NCBI GenBank assembly: GCA_035222895.1 | Contig: JAVYIG010004979.1 | Span: 83,109 to 147,108 of the forward strand | Origin: Strongylocentrotus droebachiensis | Taxonomy: Eukaryota > Echinodermata > Echinoidea > Camarodonta > Strongylocentrotidae | Length of the DNA: 64,000 nt | Direction of reading: 5' to 3' | Shown here: piece after piece, positions 10,844-25,800 of the stretch | Position numbering within the stretch: the stretch's first letter is position 1 | How the letters are laid out: every line of letters starts with the position of its first letter | Made by a program: the position numbers and the translations under genes | Notes under the pieces: generated by a model | Seen by the model: the letters and a program-made list of their open reading frames with translations, nothing else | What the model was told of the DNA's origin: nothing | The model's database searches: none

Positions 10844-13800
10844 GTAAGTAGTTACTTCATTTAGACTTAAGATTTCCATAAATTAAGCTATAGCTTCATC
10901 AAGAAAAGATTATTGTTTTTAGCTTCATAAACTGTCCAGCGCGATATACAAATATGATCTGTGGCTACCTTTTTAAAGCAAATTAATTGCACTAACAATA
11001 GGTTATGGCCACCAGGAAACCTTGAAGGTGAAATCCAAGAAGGCGTCCAGAATGGTCGCCAGTTTTCTAAAAATTGCCGGAAGTAGATTACTGCAGTATC
11101 ACCAGTAAAGCTATAAATTCAGTGGTGTTACAGGGGTCAGTATATTCACTGGTATGCTTTATTTATACATTTTTAGAGTAGCATTTGTATAGTATACTCT
11201 GGTGGCCACTAAAATTGCATTCAAGATGGTCGCCTAAAACTGAAATTAGCCATAAATCAGCAATAGGGGCAGGGAGGGGGCACAGTACCCCCTCCACTTT
11301 TTTCAAGTACCCCCAAACGTGCCACATTTTACACGAAAACTGTGCCCCTTTTTCTTTCTAGTAGGTGCCCGTTCCACATTCTTATAAACCTTCCTTACTA
11401 CCTCTTGTAAGTGCCCCTATTCAAATCTGAGAGGTGCCCTTTTACTTTGACAAGTGCCCCTTTTCCTTTGTAAGAAATTCCCCTTCCCCTTCTAATGAGT
11501 GCCCCTTTTCAGCTCTGATAAGTGCCCTTTTTATTTTAAAACGTACCCCTCTTTTCCTTTCTATTAAGTAACCCTTTTCCTTCCCAATGTTCCCCGTTTT
11601 CTTTATAATAAAAGTCCACTTCCTTCTCATAAACGCCTCTTTTGACCTCTTATAAATTGCCGTATCAAAAGATAAGAAGTGCCCTTTTCTTACAAGAATG
11701 GCCCTTTTCCTTTGAAATAAGTGTTCCTGTTTCATTCTCATAAGTGCACCTTTTCGTCTCTGGTAAGTGTCCCTTTTCAGGTACAAGAAGTGCCCATTTC
11801 CACTTCTGATATTAAGTGTCCCCTTCACATCTGATAATTGCCCTCTTCACTTTGAGAAGTGCCCTTTTCCCAGTTCTCCCTAACTTGTGCCCCTTATTAT
11901 AGCTACTAAGGCAACTATTTCTTTAATATCCCCAAAGCTCGCTCGCTCGCATTTAAATTTGAAATATTTATGTTACTTATTAAATATATTTTTAGTCTTT
12001 TAGGATTTGATTATGCTAAGAACCCCATCAGCAACGTTTTTTTGCTGTTTATAAGATGTTATTTTTCGTTCTGCGACCTAACAAATCATACATTTTTTGC
12101 TAGCTCGCTTCCCTTCTTGCAAAAGAATATTCATTGAAAATATCCATCTTAGAGATACAATTTTTGGGTCCAAGAATCCATTCATACTACTAACAATTGG
12201 TTATGGCGATATTATCGCCAGAGAGACATTAGTGTATTGGTCTAAAAATAAACTGGAAATTAATTTCGAGACATTCATATCGAAGATTCTCGATGTGCGC
12301 TAAGGCGGCCACACCCTCACAGGACGCATACGTGGGTAATGGACCGAAGTCCATCTTCAAACAAACTACGTTTGGACAAGTCAAGGTGTGGATCGTTAAC
12401 GCGCCTTATCGAAACATATCATAACTGATGGTATTGTTGAAATTCAAAGGATATAGGTTCCCTATAGCAGATATACCGGCAACATCAAGAGGAGAGAATG
12501 AAGCCTATCACAACTGAATTATAATTTTAAAAAGCACTATCATACCTGTATAGACTACTTTAAATTTTAACGAAGAATTAACGAGAGTAACAATCTAAGA
12601 AATTCCTTCGTCTGTAACTGCATGACAGTATGATTAAATGTGATTAAATGTGATCTTGATAATTTGACATGTACAGTGAAAGGTTAATCTATTGGGCAGA
12701 AATTACGTGTCAATGAACAACTAGTGAACTGCCTAAACTGGGGTTATGTATGCTTATTGGTCCACCCTGATAACGATCACCCATCGCGAGAACGATAAAT
12801 GTGGCAAACATGTTTTTGGGAAGAATCTTTCACGTCGGTCAACCCAAGCGATTGAAAAAGTATTGAAAATGCCTAAAAGCCGGGCACCACGCATGTCAAT
12901 TTATTAACATTGTCAAATGCAAGATCTGCAACCTTCCTGGCGTTAAAGCTTCTGTTACCACGCATAATTATGTACGCGTAACCCAGCAACGCGAGCGAGA
13001 CGACAGACACAACAGCGAAGTACACGAGCGAGGCACAATAGATCATGCTTCATCAACTCGAATGACTTACAATGATATCGTAAGCACATTGCCAAATGAA
13101 TACCGCCAACCGAACATCTATTATTCATGATATGAAAAGCTTAATTTCAAAAGGAGCTAAATCCACTTTTGATGAAAATTGAGTCATTGATATCAAAACA
13201 TTGTTCACTTTAAAAGGGCCCATGTCATCGAAATACAAGTGTATTCCTGTTGATGTGCAGTCCTGCATACATCTCATATTTTGATATGTAAACTTCTGAA
13301 TTTGTTTCATAGATTTTTTAATATTTTTTGAAATATTTGTTTTTCAAACTTGCTAAGCTCCACCCCAAACACCCGCAGATCTCATTGCCCTTGTGACATC
13401 ATCTGTCAATCATCAATGAGCTAACTTGAGAAAGGGGTGTATATTTGCCGAAGTCAACCACCTGTTACAATACGTAATACGATAGCAACATACAAGTTGC
13501 TATTTATTCTTGGGAACCTACAAAAACAAGCTATGCTTTCAAGTAGGCTCCTGTTTCATTTCATAAGTTGGATGTTACTTTGTCAACTATGTTTTTAATT
13601 GTGCAAACAATTGATATATGAAATGAAATGAAATCAATCAATCAATTATGAAACAATGCACGTTCTACTATCACTTTTCCATAGACGCCTGTACAAAATC
13701 TGGTAAACAATGTCTTTTTTCTCCGAATTGACAAAGAATTTAGCTCCTTTTGGAATTAAAACTCTTTATATTATAATGATAATAACAATATGTCTTAATT

Positions 13801-16800
13801 ACCCATGGTAGCCTCTTACGTATTTATACCTTTCTCCCCTGCAATCAAAATTACCCCGGCTTTAGTCGAGAGGCGCTCAAGCATTCAAGGAATTTCTTCC
13901 TACCGGTTACCCTTTTAATGCACCTGGGTGGAGTGTGGCAAATGTAGATATAATGTAGTATGGAGTGTTATAGTGCAAAAAGACTCGAACCGCGAACCAT
14001 ACGATTCATAGTCCAGTGATGTATCCGCTAGACCACGACACCTCTACCACAACAATTATCTTCGACCGAAGCTAACTACATCACCATCGCGTAGAAACGA
14101 CCTTAAAGTTAACCAATAAAGAGAGGATGGAAATGAAGACACGAATACCCTTTTTGTGATGGAACCTACGATGAATAAGAGCAGATTTTAGATCTCCTAC
14201 ATCGAAAAAAAAGGGAAAGGAAAAGAAGAAACACAAAATCATAAGACTTATTCAATTCAATTCATTTATTGTTCAACCATCACAATATATATACAATCAA
14301 AATAAGTTACATCAAGAATTTTAGAATACGCAATGATGGTTTGGTGACCCCGGAGAAAGCAGAGCTTATAAAAAGGGGCCACCAATACATAAAAGATCAA
14401 TATTAATTATACCAAAAATACATTCAACATCGAACATTAACATAAACAAGGAAAAAAAAGAGAAGTACACTTCTGCAGCAGCAGCAAAACACTGTATCTA
14501 CATGTATAATAAGAGGGCAGTGCAAATGAAAGCGAACAAGAATATCAAGAATATATTATAAAGAAGGTAAGATTTCCCTGCTTAGCTTTTTAAATCTGGA
14601 AAGAGTTGAGCTGTTTTTGATATTGTTGGGGAGTTTGTTCCATAACTTAGGAAAATGAATTATAAATGAATTTGAGGCGACGGAAGAACGAACCTGAGGT
14701 AAGTGTATTAAATTACTTTGGCGAGTTTGGTAAGAATGAATTGAGGAATTCAAAACAAAGATATCGCTAAGGAGAGGAGGCAAGATTTTCGAATGAAATT
14801 TATACATAAACACAAGGGAATTCAAGGTTATCAAGTCCTTTAACGGTAATATATTTGATTGTGAAAATAAAGGTTTTGTATGACTATTGAAGGGAGCATT
14901 AAAGATAATTCGTATTGCTTTCTTTTGTAAAATGCATAATTTATCTAAATGGGTTTTAAAGGTGTGACCCCAGACAGTATTACAGTAATTGAAATGAGGG
15001 AGTATAATGCTATTGTAAAGAGTCGTCAGAATAGACTGGGGTACAAAAAGTCTTAATTTAGAAAGAACACCAATAGATCTTGATATTTTTGTACAAATTG
15101 AGCTAAGATGTGGCTTCCAAGAAAGATATTCATTCAAAATTACACCTAAAAACTGCATATTATCGACCTTTTCTATGACATTTCCACCAATAATGAGGTT
15201 TGACAGATTTGACGGAACCCTCCTTCCTCTCGCACGAAAAATAATATACCTAGTTTTGTCAAAATTTAAAAACAATTTATTGCAAGCATACCATTTATTT
15301 AATTTGTGTAGTTCATTGTTTGCTGATGATATAAGATTGTCAATTTTTGTATGTGATAATGAAACAGTGGTATCATCAGCAAACAAAGAGAAGTTTAGAA
15401 TTGAAGAACATTTAACTATATCATTTATGTAGACGAGAAAAAGGAGGGGCCCTAACACAGATCCCTGAGGAATTCCACAGGATACATCCATTTGTTGAGA
15501 TTTGACACCATCGATCACCACATATTGATTTCTATGTAACAAGTAACTGACGAACCACTGAAGTGGAACCCCTCTAATTCCATAAAATTCTAATTTTTTT
15601 AACAAGATGTGGTGATCAATGGTGTCAAATGCTTTTGACAGGTCCATAAATACACTAAGGCAATAATTACCAACATCTATTTCATGTGATATAGTATTAA
15701 CCAAGTTCAGTACGCCAAGATCAGTAGAGAAATTCTTTCGAAATCCAAATTGTTGGGGTATCAAAATATTGTTTAGTGCAAAAAATTTATACAGCCTGTC
15801 GTAGATTATCCTTTCTAACATTTTTGAAAAAAAAGGTAATAGAGCAATTGGTCTGTAATTAACAATGTCATGTTTGTCACCTTTTTTGTAAATTGGAATT
15901 ACCTTAGCGGTCTTGAGATTATCAGGGACAATACCTTGTGACATTGATTCATTGAAGATATAACAAAGTGGATCAACAATTGTATGAATGCATTCCTTAA
16001 TGACACGTGCAGCAATAGAGTCCGAACCTGGTGCAGCAGATGTTTTCATGGATGAGAGAACATTGATTATTTCAGTATTGGAAGTCGGATTAAAGAACAG
16101 TGAACTTTGTACACGGTTTGATAAATAATCCAGAAAGTGAGAGGAAGAAGTTGGTATCTTTTCTTGTGTAATCTTTCCAATATTAACAAAATACCTATTA
16201 AATGCTTCAACAATAGATGCTTTACTAAGTATCTTATCCTGATTGTAATACATGTGAGAAGGTAATGTTTTGTTTCTTTTACCTAATAAATTGTTTATTT
16301 GAGACCAGGTTTTTTTCATATCACCTCTCAATTTTTTTAATAGGTTTTCATAATAAATCTTTTTGCTTCGGCGAATGATACTTGTGAATATGTTCTTATA
16401 TTCAACGTATTTTTTCGCGTACGAGTGTCACCCTTCTTCATATAACGACAATATAACTTTTGCTTTCTCTGAATAGATTTTAAAATACCACGGGTGATCC
16501 AAGGTTTATCGTGTTTTTTAAGTTTTACCTTTGTAAGGGGAAAACATTCAAAATAAAGGGAGCTAAGCTTATGAATAAATAGATCATATGAGACAGTGAC
16601 ATCTGTTCTACCATAAATTACAGACCAGTCAATCAATCGTAGCTTATTCTTAAATAACAAAATCTTTTCTTTGGTGATTACTCTTGATTTGCCACAGAAT
16701 GAATGAATAGGAACAGATACATTGTCACTTATACAAAATATTGGAAAATGATCCGAAAGATCTGAATAAATGATACCACAGTTTAAATGCATGTGAATAC

Positions 16801-19800
16801 AGTTGGTAAATATGTTATCAATCACGGTAGCAGAATATCTAGTTACACGAGTTGGTTTACTTATAGTAGGGAATAGCCCATATGTAAACATTATATCTAG
16901 AAATTCATTAGTTCTGTGATCAGTATCTTGATTAAGTAAATTTATATTTAAATCACCTAATATGTAAGCATCTTTATTTAAGGGATTTATGTCGACCAAC
17001 AGACTCGTGAGTGTTTCGTTGAAATCGTTAACATCAGTATTAGGTACTCTGTAAACACAGCCAACTATTATAGGTTTCTTTTTCTCTTGATGTATTTCAA
17101 TAAAGACAGTATCACAATGATTACGACTAACCGATAAATTAGGACACAGGTTATAATCAATATCATCTCTTATATATAAAGCTACTCCTCCCCCATGTTT
17201 GTTAAGTCTATCAATATGAACAAGTGAATATCCGTCGATATTAAACATATTAACAGAAATGTTGTTTCGAAACCATGTTTCAGAAATTCCAATAACTGTG
17301 AATTTGTAATCTAATGAACTAAGAAGAAGTTGTAGATCGTCGTAATTACGGACAAGACTTCTTGAATTAACATGTAATATAGAAAAATTATCTGGAGTAG
17401 ATTTATATTTTTGTACAAAATCATCAGAAAACATATACTTGCAGGAATCATTGGTTACATTGTTAGGTTGTAATATTGTTGAAGAACTCAGCTCATTATT
17501 AAGTTCATTTAGACTAAGAGGATTTACGGACAGAGAGTGGTATTTGTCCTCATCGATACATTTGTCTAAGTGAAAGAAAGTAAAAATAGATAACAAAAAC
17601 ACATCGTTGTCTAGGTGATGATTGAAAGGAAAAATTTCAGAGTTGCATGTAATACAAAATGCATCGTCTTTGAGTGATTGTAATTTAGAACAGTTCTGAC
17701 AGAGTAGTTTATTACCCCTCATGAGAAAAAAGAAAAAAGGAAGTGCTGCAAAAAAGTGTACCAAATAAAAAAGGGAAACGACAAACAAAATACGAAGGCC
17801 AACAATAGGTTGCCCAAACAAACACTAAAATGTTTGACGTCTAAGAGAGCGATAAAAGTATACCCCTCATAAAAGTTTTAAAAACACACACGTAAAAAAG
17901 AATGCTGCAAAAAGTGTACCAAAAAGAAAAGAAAAAAGAAACAACGTAATATAAAGACTAATGATAAGATGTCCAAACAAACACGATAACGAATCGTTTA
18001 TGTGAATATGGGCGAACGTAAACAAAACACATCCTTCTTATCCCAAAATGGAAGAGGAATTAGAGATAAATCAAAGCGAAAAAAAAAATGGATACATCAT
18101 CAAAAATCAGATATTTGTTTACATCTAGAAACATTTTAAGGTCATTACATACGTTGTTAAGTAGATACAATTCATAAGAATTTATTTCAATTGTTGCAAA
18201 AGGTTATAATTATATGCAATTATGTTTTGGTGTTGGTTGGAGAATGGAATTGCATACAGAATGCCATGCGGGATACTCGAGCTATATCGTATGCATATAA
18301 ACAGATTGAGGAAACTGCTCAAGGGTTTTAATCTAAATGATGTTTGGCGAAAAAATGTTTCTATTTAGGCAGCAAAACACTTCATGTCAACTGTCACCAT
18401 ATTTTCACGTCTCGACTATTGGCTGGTAATGGAGTCACTTTAGTGTTATGTGTAAACAACCGAAATTAAAAACAGAGCTAGTCTATCCAACATTGACAAC
18501 ATACTCCTGAAAGAAACATGTAATCATATTTTTGAGAAGACTTATATTGAAGGGGAAACCCAAACAATGTGTGTGTGCCTTTCGATGCATTCGTTTTGGC
18601 ATAAACATTTTGGCTTTTTGCCAGCTTGTCTACCGAGTTGCTATGGTACATGTCAACAGTGAAATGTATTCTTTTCAAGTTGGCCAGGCAGGCAATGAAC
18701 AAAGTGGCTATGGCTGATGTTGGGTAGATTAAAAAGTAGCAAATTTCCATTCCGATCGTATGAACACTGATATACTGCATGGTCATGTTGTGAATGTTCG
18801 GAATTAAATCGCGAGGGTATGAAGGCTTAGCTTGTGATATGAAGTAGTATTTGATCGTTTTTCTGATAATCATTAGATAAATCTTAGAAATTAATGGTCC
18901 TTAATTTCTAAAGCCAATATTATCACGATGTAGTACATTACCTTCTTTCTTTTGTGAAGAATTTCAATTAATGAGTAATTCGTAAGTAATATATTTCGTT
19001 TTGTTATTATTATAATTTATTATGTTAGTTGGTAAACGAAGTTACTGTAATTATTATGTGCAATGAAATTGATACTTCTAATTAATATCAAGAGGACAGG
19101 GGCACCAATCCTAGGGGAGGGGGCAGGGAATACAAAGTGTTAGCTTTCCGAAATATCAAATTTTCTCTCTCGGTCGTTACGCTCAATCGCATTTATTTGA
19201 ATTTGAATTTAAATGTATAGCACAGATAACAAACTGGTGTTAAACGTAGAGATGGATCCTCCTTCTTACCTGTTCTGCCGAGGGGTACAATTATAAAACA
19301 CAAAAGTGAAAATAAATAATTGATTAATTAATTAATCCATTCTTTAATTTGTCAGTACAATATTCTAAACACTTTTAATTCCAGTAACATGCCCCCCCCT
19401 CCCACCAAAAAGCCTACTCTTCTAATAATATGATGTAAAATAATTTCAGTGTCTCACGCTGATCAAAGTATGGACTAATATAAAGATTAACATTTTATTG
19501 GGAGGAGATTAGATTATTAGAATTCAGATTATTATTTTTTTCTCAATTCAGGTTTTCAATGACCCCATTCATAGCAGTATTGAGATGCCGGAATTTTGCC
19601 AGATAATCATCGATACACCAGAGTTTCAGAGACTACGTTTCATCAAGCAGCTTGGCTGTACATGCTATGTGTTCCCTAGCGCCGTCCATACCAGATTTGA
19701 ACACTCAATAGGGTATGTAATGCTACGTTCACAAAGGTTCCTACGAACGATGCGTTCGTACGAATCTCCCTTTTTTTCCATTGTCTTTTCGAATTTTCAT

Positions 19801-22800
19801 TGTCTGAAAAACGTTCGTACGGCGTTCGTACCATTTCGTAATGGCATTTGTGACCGAGGCTTTAAGTTTTCATAGTGAGAGATGGTTATTGAGTCGGGTA
19901 GGGATGAAAAGTCAGTAAAAGAAATTCACAAGCAGCGGGAGTAGCGTTGTAAATTAACAGATGAATGGAAGAACATGTATTTACTTAGAACTTTGAATGG
20001 CCACGATTGCAGTTTTAAGAAATTGTCTCCTTCTCCAGCTCTGAAACTGGCCTTTGATTTAACCACGATACCATAACCAGGGGGTTAAACCCCCTCCCTT
20101 TGCTATTTTTATGTGTATAAACCCCCCCTACAACCCCCGTAACCCCCCTTTTTTTTAAATAATAATAATAATACAAAAAAATTATTCCCATGGCTGACCT
20201 AAAAAAGGTGACATTACCCCCCCCCCCCCCCCCCCAACGTAGAAAAAATGTCAAATTTTCAAATTACGAGACCCCCCCAAAAAGAAAAAAGTGTCCTCTT
20301 ACCCCCGCCCCCCTGCTAAAAATGTTAACCCCCCCCCCCCCCCCTTGAAAAAATCCTGCGTACGCGCCTGTTCTATTATAAGGTTTTCATTCTAACGACA
20401 AAATTTCCCCTCGGTTAATACATTTACTTAGTTATCTAATGAAGATAAGATTGCAAAAGCTCTAAAAGATCATATAAATTTAATACTGAAAAAACTACGT
20501 ATCTGATTTTCAGCATTTCAACAGAAACATAAGTTAGCGAGATGCTAGGTCATGTAAATTGCTCCGGGCATTCTTTCGTCAAAAGTATGTTTGCAATTCG
20601 ATTTTAGCTAAAGCCTCGGTCACACATGCCATTACGAACTGCTACGAACGTTGTACCAACTATTTTCAGACAATGGATATTCGGGAAGACAATAGAAATC
20701 AGGGAGATTCGTACGAACCTTTGTGACTGTAGCTTAAGATACGATGTGAAGGGTTAGTTTTGGGCATAGTGTTGGGTCTAGTGTTAAAGTCAAGAATTCA
20801 CTTAGTGTACGAAATTTACGCGGAGCAATTATCACCAGAGCATGAGTCGTTTAAGTGGTTCACAGTGGCGGTCCACAGTGGTGTCCCCTATCAAGAATAT
20901 ATCAGGAGATATATTGGAGCAAGTCGAATTGTCATGGGAAAGACATGCGACGACATATAGGATCCTGTCTAGACAACTTCGATAGGGAACGAAAATAAAA
21001 CGAAATCTGTGGTTATTAAGACAAGAAGACAAAATCATATTTGTGTTTTTATGACCTGAAGTTGGTAAAATACTGTGTGTGTTTGTGTACTTTTTTCCGA
21101 ATGCATGAATTCAACTGTCAGTCCTTACGACAGTAAGTACCCGTCTTTTAGTTCCATGACCTGTTCCACAAAATAATTAATACAAAACCACATTGACAAA
21201 GTATTATCATTTCAAACTATTTTACTCTCCTTTTCCAATGAAGTGTCAGCCATTTGGCGGGCAAACTGGCCTCAATGCTCCAACAAAATGATCGTAAGAA
21301 CAGCGACCCTATTCTGGACAATGAGGTCGCTTGTGTTCAGATCGCCGGTCTCTGCCATGACCTAGGACACGGTCCCTTCTCTCATGCCTTTGAAGACATC
21401 GTTCCACCAGACAAGGATGGAAAGAAATGGAAAGTAAGTTGAATAAATTACAGGACCGATGGCTTCGTGGTAGAGCAGTGGTTTCGTATCCGGGAGGTCC
21501 CCCATTTGAAACCAAATTGATGAGCCAGTGCCCTGTAGTAAGGCTTTAATCCTCAGTACAAGTCACTCGGAAATGAGTTTTGGCCGTCTCCCCCCTTGTC
21601 GAAAGTTTAATAACATACACATACTTTCTTAGCACTGAGTTGAAACAAACCAACCATTCATATTCAGAGGCGACTATTTACCTTAGTTATTAGGAGCAAA
21701 AACATGCCAGTCATAGTTCCACTTTCATAGGATTAATCCGTTTCTGGGTTTCACAGTTTATTGAGGGTCAGCATTTGAGGGGGACAGGAGGAGGGGTTGT
21801 CATTTTAAAAAAAACCCGATATTTTCTGATCTGGTGTTCTTTACGTCCATGCGCAGGTAATTGGTATTAACTCAAGTTTATCATTATCTCTATGATTTTT
21901 GCAGCATGAGAAGCAGTCGGTCATCATGCTCAAATATCTCATCAAGCACAACAGCCTAAGGAAGAAGCTCGAAAAACACAATATCTACGATACACATATC
22001 GACTTCATCTGTCAACTCATTCTTGGTGTCGAAAAGGATGAAGAAATGGTATTAATTTAATGAGACCATCTAAAGAGATGTGTATGTATAGTGATGCGTG
22101 TGTGTGTTTGTGTGCGCGCGTGTGTGTGGTTAGTGTATGTGTGTGTGTGTTGAGTTGAAATGGACCTTTTCTAAAATGCTTCCTAATCTTTAAAGTAATA
22201 ATTATAATATAAGATTCTATAATCTCTTTGTTGGCACATTCTATATCTTATTAATTTTCCGTCTTTGTGGAAGGCATCATGCAAACATTTGGTCAGACGT
22301 TCCATCCCTGAAAGAAATTCTTACGAGTAAAAAGGGAATTGAGTAAAACAATAGTAAAAATTTATTCACTAACGGCGGAAGCAATTGCAGGGTAATACTA
22401 CATGGGATAATACAAATTTACAATTTCCACACAACTGCGCCAGGAGTGGTACTTTTGACAAACATGGCGCATTATAAACGTTCACTATTATTATTATTAT
22501 TATTATTATTATTATGAATATGCTTTTGTAATCTTCTCTCACAATATCCTCAAATATTCATCAGCATCGCGAGAACAAACTCTGCCTGTATCAGATAGTG
22601 AACAACTTTGTAAACGGGGTGGACGTGGACAAATGGGATTATTTTGCTCGGGACACCCACTACCTAGGCATGAAGTCTGCATTCGACTTCAATCGTATTC
22701 TGCCTTTCGTGAAGGTGCTCGATGTAAAGCGAGGCAACAAGACCAGGAGCGAACTCTGCTTCAGAGACAAGGTATAAACCCACATAAAAATTCAGGTTCA

Positions 22801-25800
22801 AATCTGCACCCACAACCATGTAGCAGAACCTCGAAATTAGGGTGCAAACCGAAGCATGGCTCCGAAGTTTGCAACTTCAAACATAAAGATATTTAAATGT
22901 TCACCTTATAAAGAGTGTGAGATGCAAGAAGTAAATCCGAACCCTCAAGAGTGCTGCCTACTAAACAATTTTGTTGTGTATTTGAACCTTTATTCATTTT
23001 CTGTTGTACATGACATTCATCTAACAGAAGGCGCGTCTATAGCTTTTCATTTGTATTCCTTCATTACGAGAAGTTATAACAATCTTCCATTTTTTGTTTA
23101 AATAGTATATTGATATATAGATCATATATACATTAGGCGCCTTCCTTTTGACCCCCACCCCCTCCCCACTTCTCAGGTACAAAAACCACACAAACCTATT
23201 CGTTCAATCGGGCAGAAATCGCCTTAGCTCTAAAGGTATCTACATGTTTATTATCTCGACTATGGGTAAGTCTCTCTGGCAAGCATCACAACTGTATTTA
23301 TAAGGGCTTAGGCTAGGGGTATCCCTATAACCGAATCCTAGCCCTGTACCATTACTATAACCCTACAAAACCCTTACCATAACTACAATACTATTTCATT
23401 GCATTACTTCGTATTCAAATCATGGTTAATTAAATTAATGTATACATTGTCCTTCTTTTGAAGTGAATGTTTATCTTCTTTATTGCTTTAGGTAGCAAGT
23501 GATCTGAACCACATGTTTCTCACAAGACGCCGTCTTCACTATACATCTTACCAACATAGGGTCAGCAAGGTCATCACCATCATGTAATCACTTGATTTTA
23601 TTTGACTTTATTTGGCTGGTTGAAATTAAAAATAATACCTAGGAGAGGTATACACAATTTTTCCATTGAAGTTAAACATGTGCGTGCACTGTTTTTCATA
23701 CAAAGACAAAACATGATGGACACATTTCACTTTAGTTCCCAATGGTGATTGACTTATATGGACAATAATTCGAATTCACATTTACTCTTAATTGAATTTT
23801 CTTTCTAGTACGATATTGAATGAATGAATGAAAAAATGGTGGTGGTTATTTTACCTTACTGCTAAGAAAGCATATAAATGCTTTTAAGTAAGCAACCAGA
23901 CGGCCGACGGATTTAGGTCCTCTCTGAGGGACCTGGTAATGAGGATTAATGTCTTACCAAAGGGCACTGGGTCAAAGGAGAAAAAGTGCAAAATGCACTG
24001 CTAAACGCTGGTGTTGTTATGCATATGATACTGGAGCTATTCTTCATCCATGAATGCCAAATTCTAAAGAAACTGTAAATCAAATTAATGCACCATGGTG
24101 ACATATCTGGTAAGATTCGCCACATTTGGGAACAGCAGCTCTACAATCATTTACAAAATCACACTGTCTTGTGTCAAAGAAATACGAGTGCTCTGCATAA
24201 CAATAAAATTACTTACCAGTGCATTTTTGCAACTTTTCTTGCTTGACGACTTTGAAATGTATAGAATTCATTGAACCATATACATGTTAAAGCAACACAC
24301 ACAAACGAAAATAGAATACATTAAGCATAATAGATACAAAGCAATTATATGGTCAGGGCTACAAAAAAAGACAAATATATAATAAATAAAGGGCCCCACA
24401 TATAAACAAATCAAATTTAATATGATTCAGTCACCATAGCCCCCTCCCCCCAATACACACACACACACACACACACAGTTGAGTCTTTTGTCAACTCTGT
24501 TTGTTAGTACGGCAGGCAGCCAGTGAAAAAGAACTCGTTTAACCGAAATTATGGAAATGCATGCATTACTTTAAACAATCAGAACTTTGTTAGTCCTAGC
24601 TCGTTTTCCTGATTGAGGTGTCATATGAGAGGGTAGAAATATAACTTTCTAGAAACGTGATTTTCTTTTTGAAATTCAGTACCGCCCGCCAAATGACTTT
24701 TTGTTTTCCTCTCTTCAAATTGTTTTTAATCACTCATGCGTGAAATATCCATCATATGAGTTGCGTCAAATGAAAGAGGATCTAAGCTTTACAAATATGT
24801 GTCATGTATTAATTATAATTGTGATTAAGTTATGATAAAACATCGATAATTCTCGGTTTCGTTTTTTTCTGGGACGCAGGGTATATAAATACTGCATATA
24901 TATACGTATCACATAACCTTATTCATAATTATATGTTTTTATATAAGGTTGAAGGACGCTTTCCAAGAAGCTGCTGATCATCTCATATTCGTTGGTAAAG
25001 GCGGGTAAGTTTCATTCACGAATCAGAACAACTTTCCTTGTGTTCCTTATACATTTATGTAATTCTGTGTTTATTATGGATGTCAAAAAAGAGTAAGTCG
25101 GAATATGTTGCCGTCGTCTAAATGTGGGTAGAATGTGATCATTTTTTGTTCTCTTTGCCTCACCAGAGGATGTATTGATTATATATACATGGTTCCATTC
25201 AAAGATACAATACTACAAATCAAATTTACATTATCACAAAAACATTATTATTGTCATAACAAAGAATTGAAATTAACTTTTGCTTTGTAAAGCAATTAAA
25301 TCATAATTAACATAAAAATTATACTGATAGTTTTGTTTCCCTCTCTTTTTTTTTCTTCTTAAATAACACCTAACAGTTCTTTTGGTAAAAGCTTTCTGGC
25401 CATCTTCATGTTTGATTTACTTTCCAATTTGTTTATAATTTCTCTATGGAAAATTTGTTTAGAAGCAACTTTTCTCTTGTCTATCCCAGTTATATTTCGT
25501 TGAACAATCAATTTATAAATGGTCCAAAATGCTATTGTAAAGAATAAAGTACAATGACTTTCAGAATCTATGTTAAGCAGGTGTTGGATACTGAACATCA
25601 GTGTATTTACTTTGTATATATCTCTTAATATTTCTTTCAGATGTTTAATGACGGGATCAATTAGTTTGCATTCGATAAATGCGTGATTCATATCTTCTTT
25701 TATATTACATTTTGGGCATATATCGTCATTGGATTTTCCCCATTTGAAAAGATTACTTGTTACTGGCAATAGGTTATACATTAATTTCAAGTTAAACTCT

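Larger units (their letters stand above)
14250..18100 (-). mobile_element. CR1/L2-like non-LTR retrotransposon in intron 1 of copy B
   Basis: The element is antisense to the host gene. It has a Cys-rich N-terminus, an apurinic-type endonuclease and a reverse transcriptase, with a 3' end of attcaattcaattc-type repeats at about 14250-14264. The 5' boundary near 18100 is approximate. No separate ORF1 was found in the 5' region. The only coding lesion I see is a one-base shift at the T6 run 16410-16415, so it is relatively young. A target duplication could not be defined. Confidence 0.85.

Noticed and set aside
11442..11828. 128-codon - strand frame rich in Lys and Arg
   Set aside because: It lies wholly on the decayed gtgcccctttt minisatellite.
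13960..14060. Functional tRNA gene
   Set aside because: A and B boxes are present, but the stems do not pair well; a tRNA-derived SINE is more likely.
15175..15432. 85-codon + frame
   Set aside because: Antisense shadow of the LINE reverse transcriptase.
23584..23586. Premature stop after ITIM in copy B exon 6
   Set aside because: The stop appears only if the GT donor at 23584 is ignored; splicing to 24948 restores the conserved frame.
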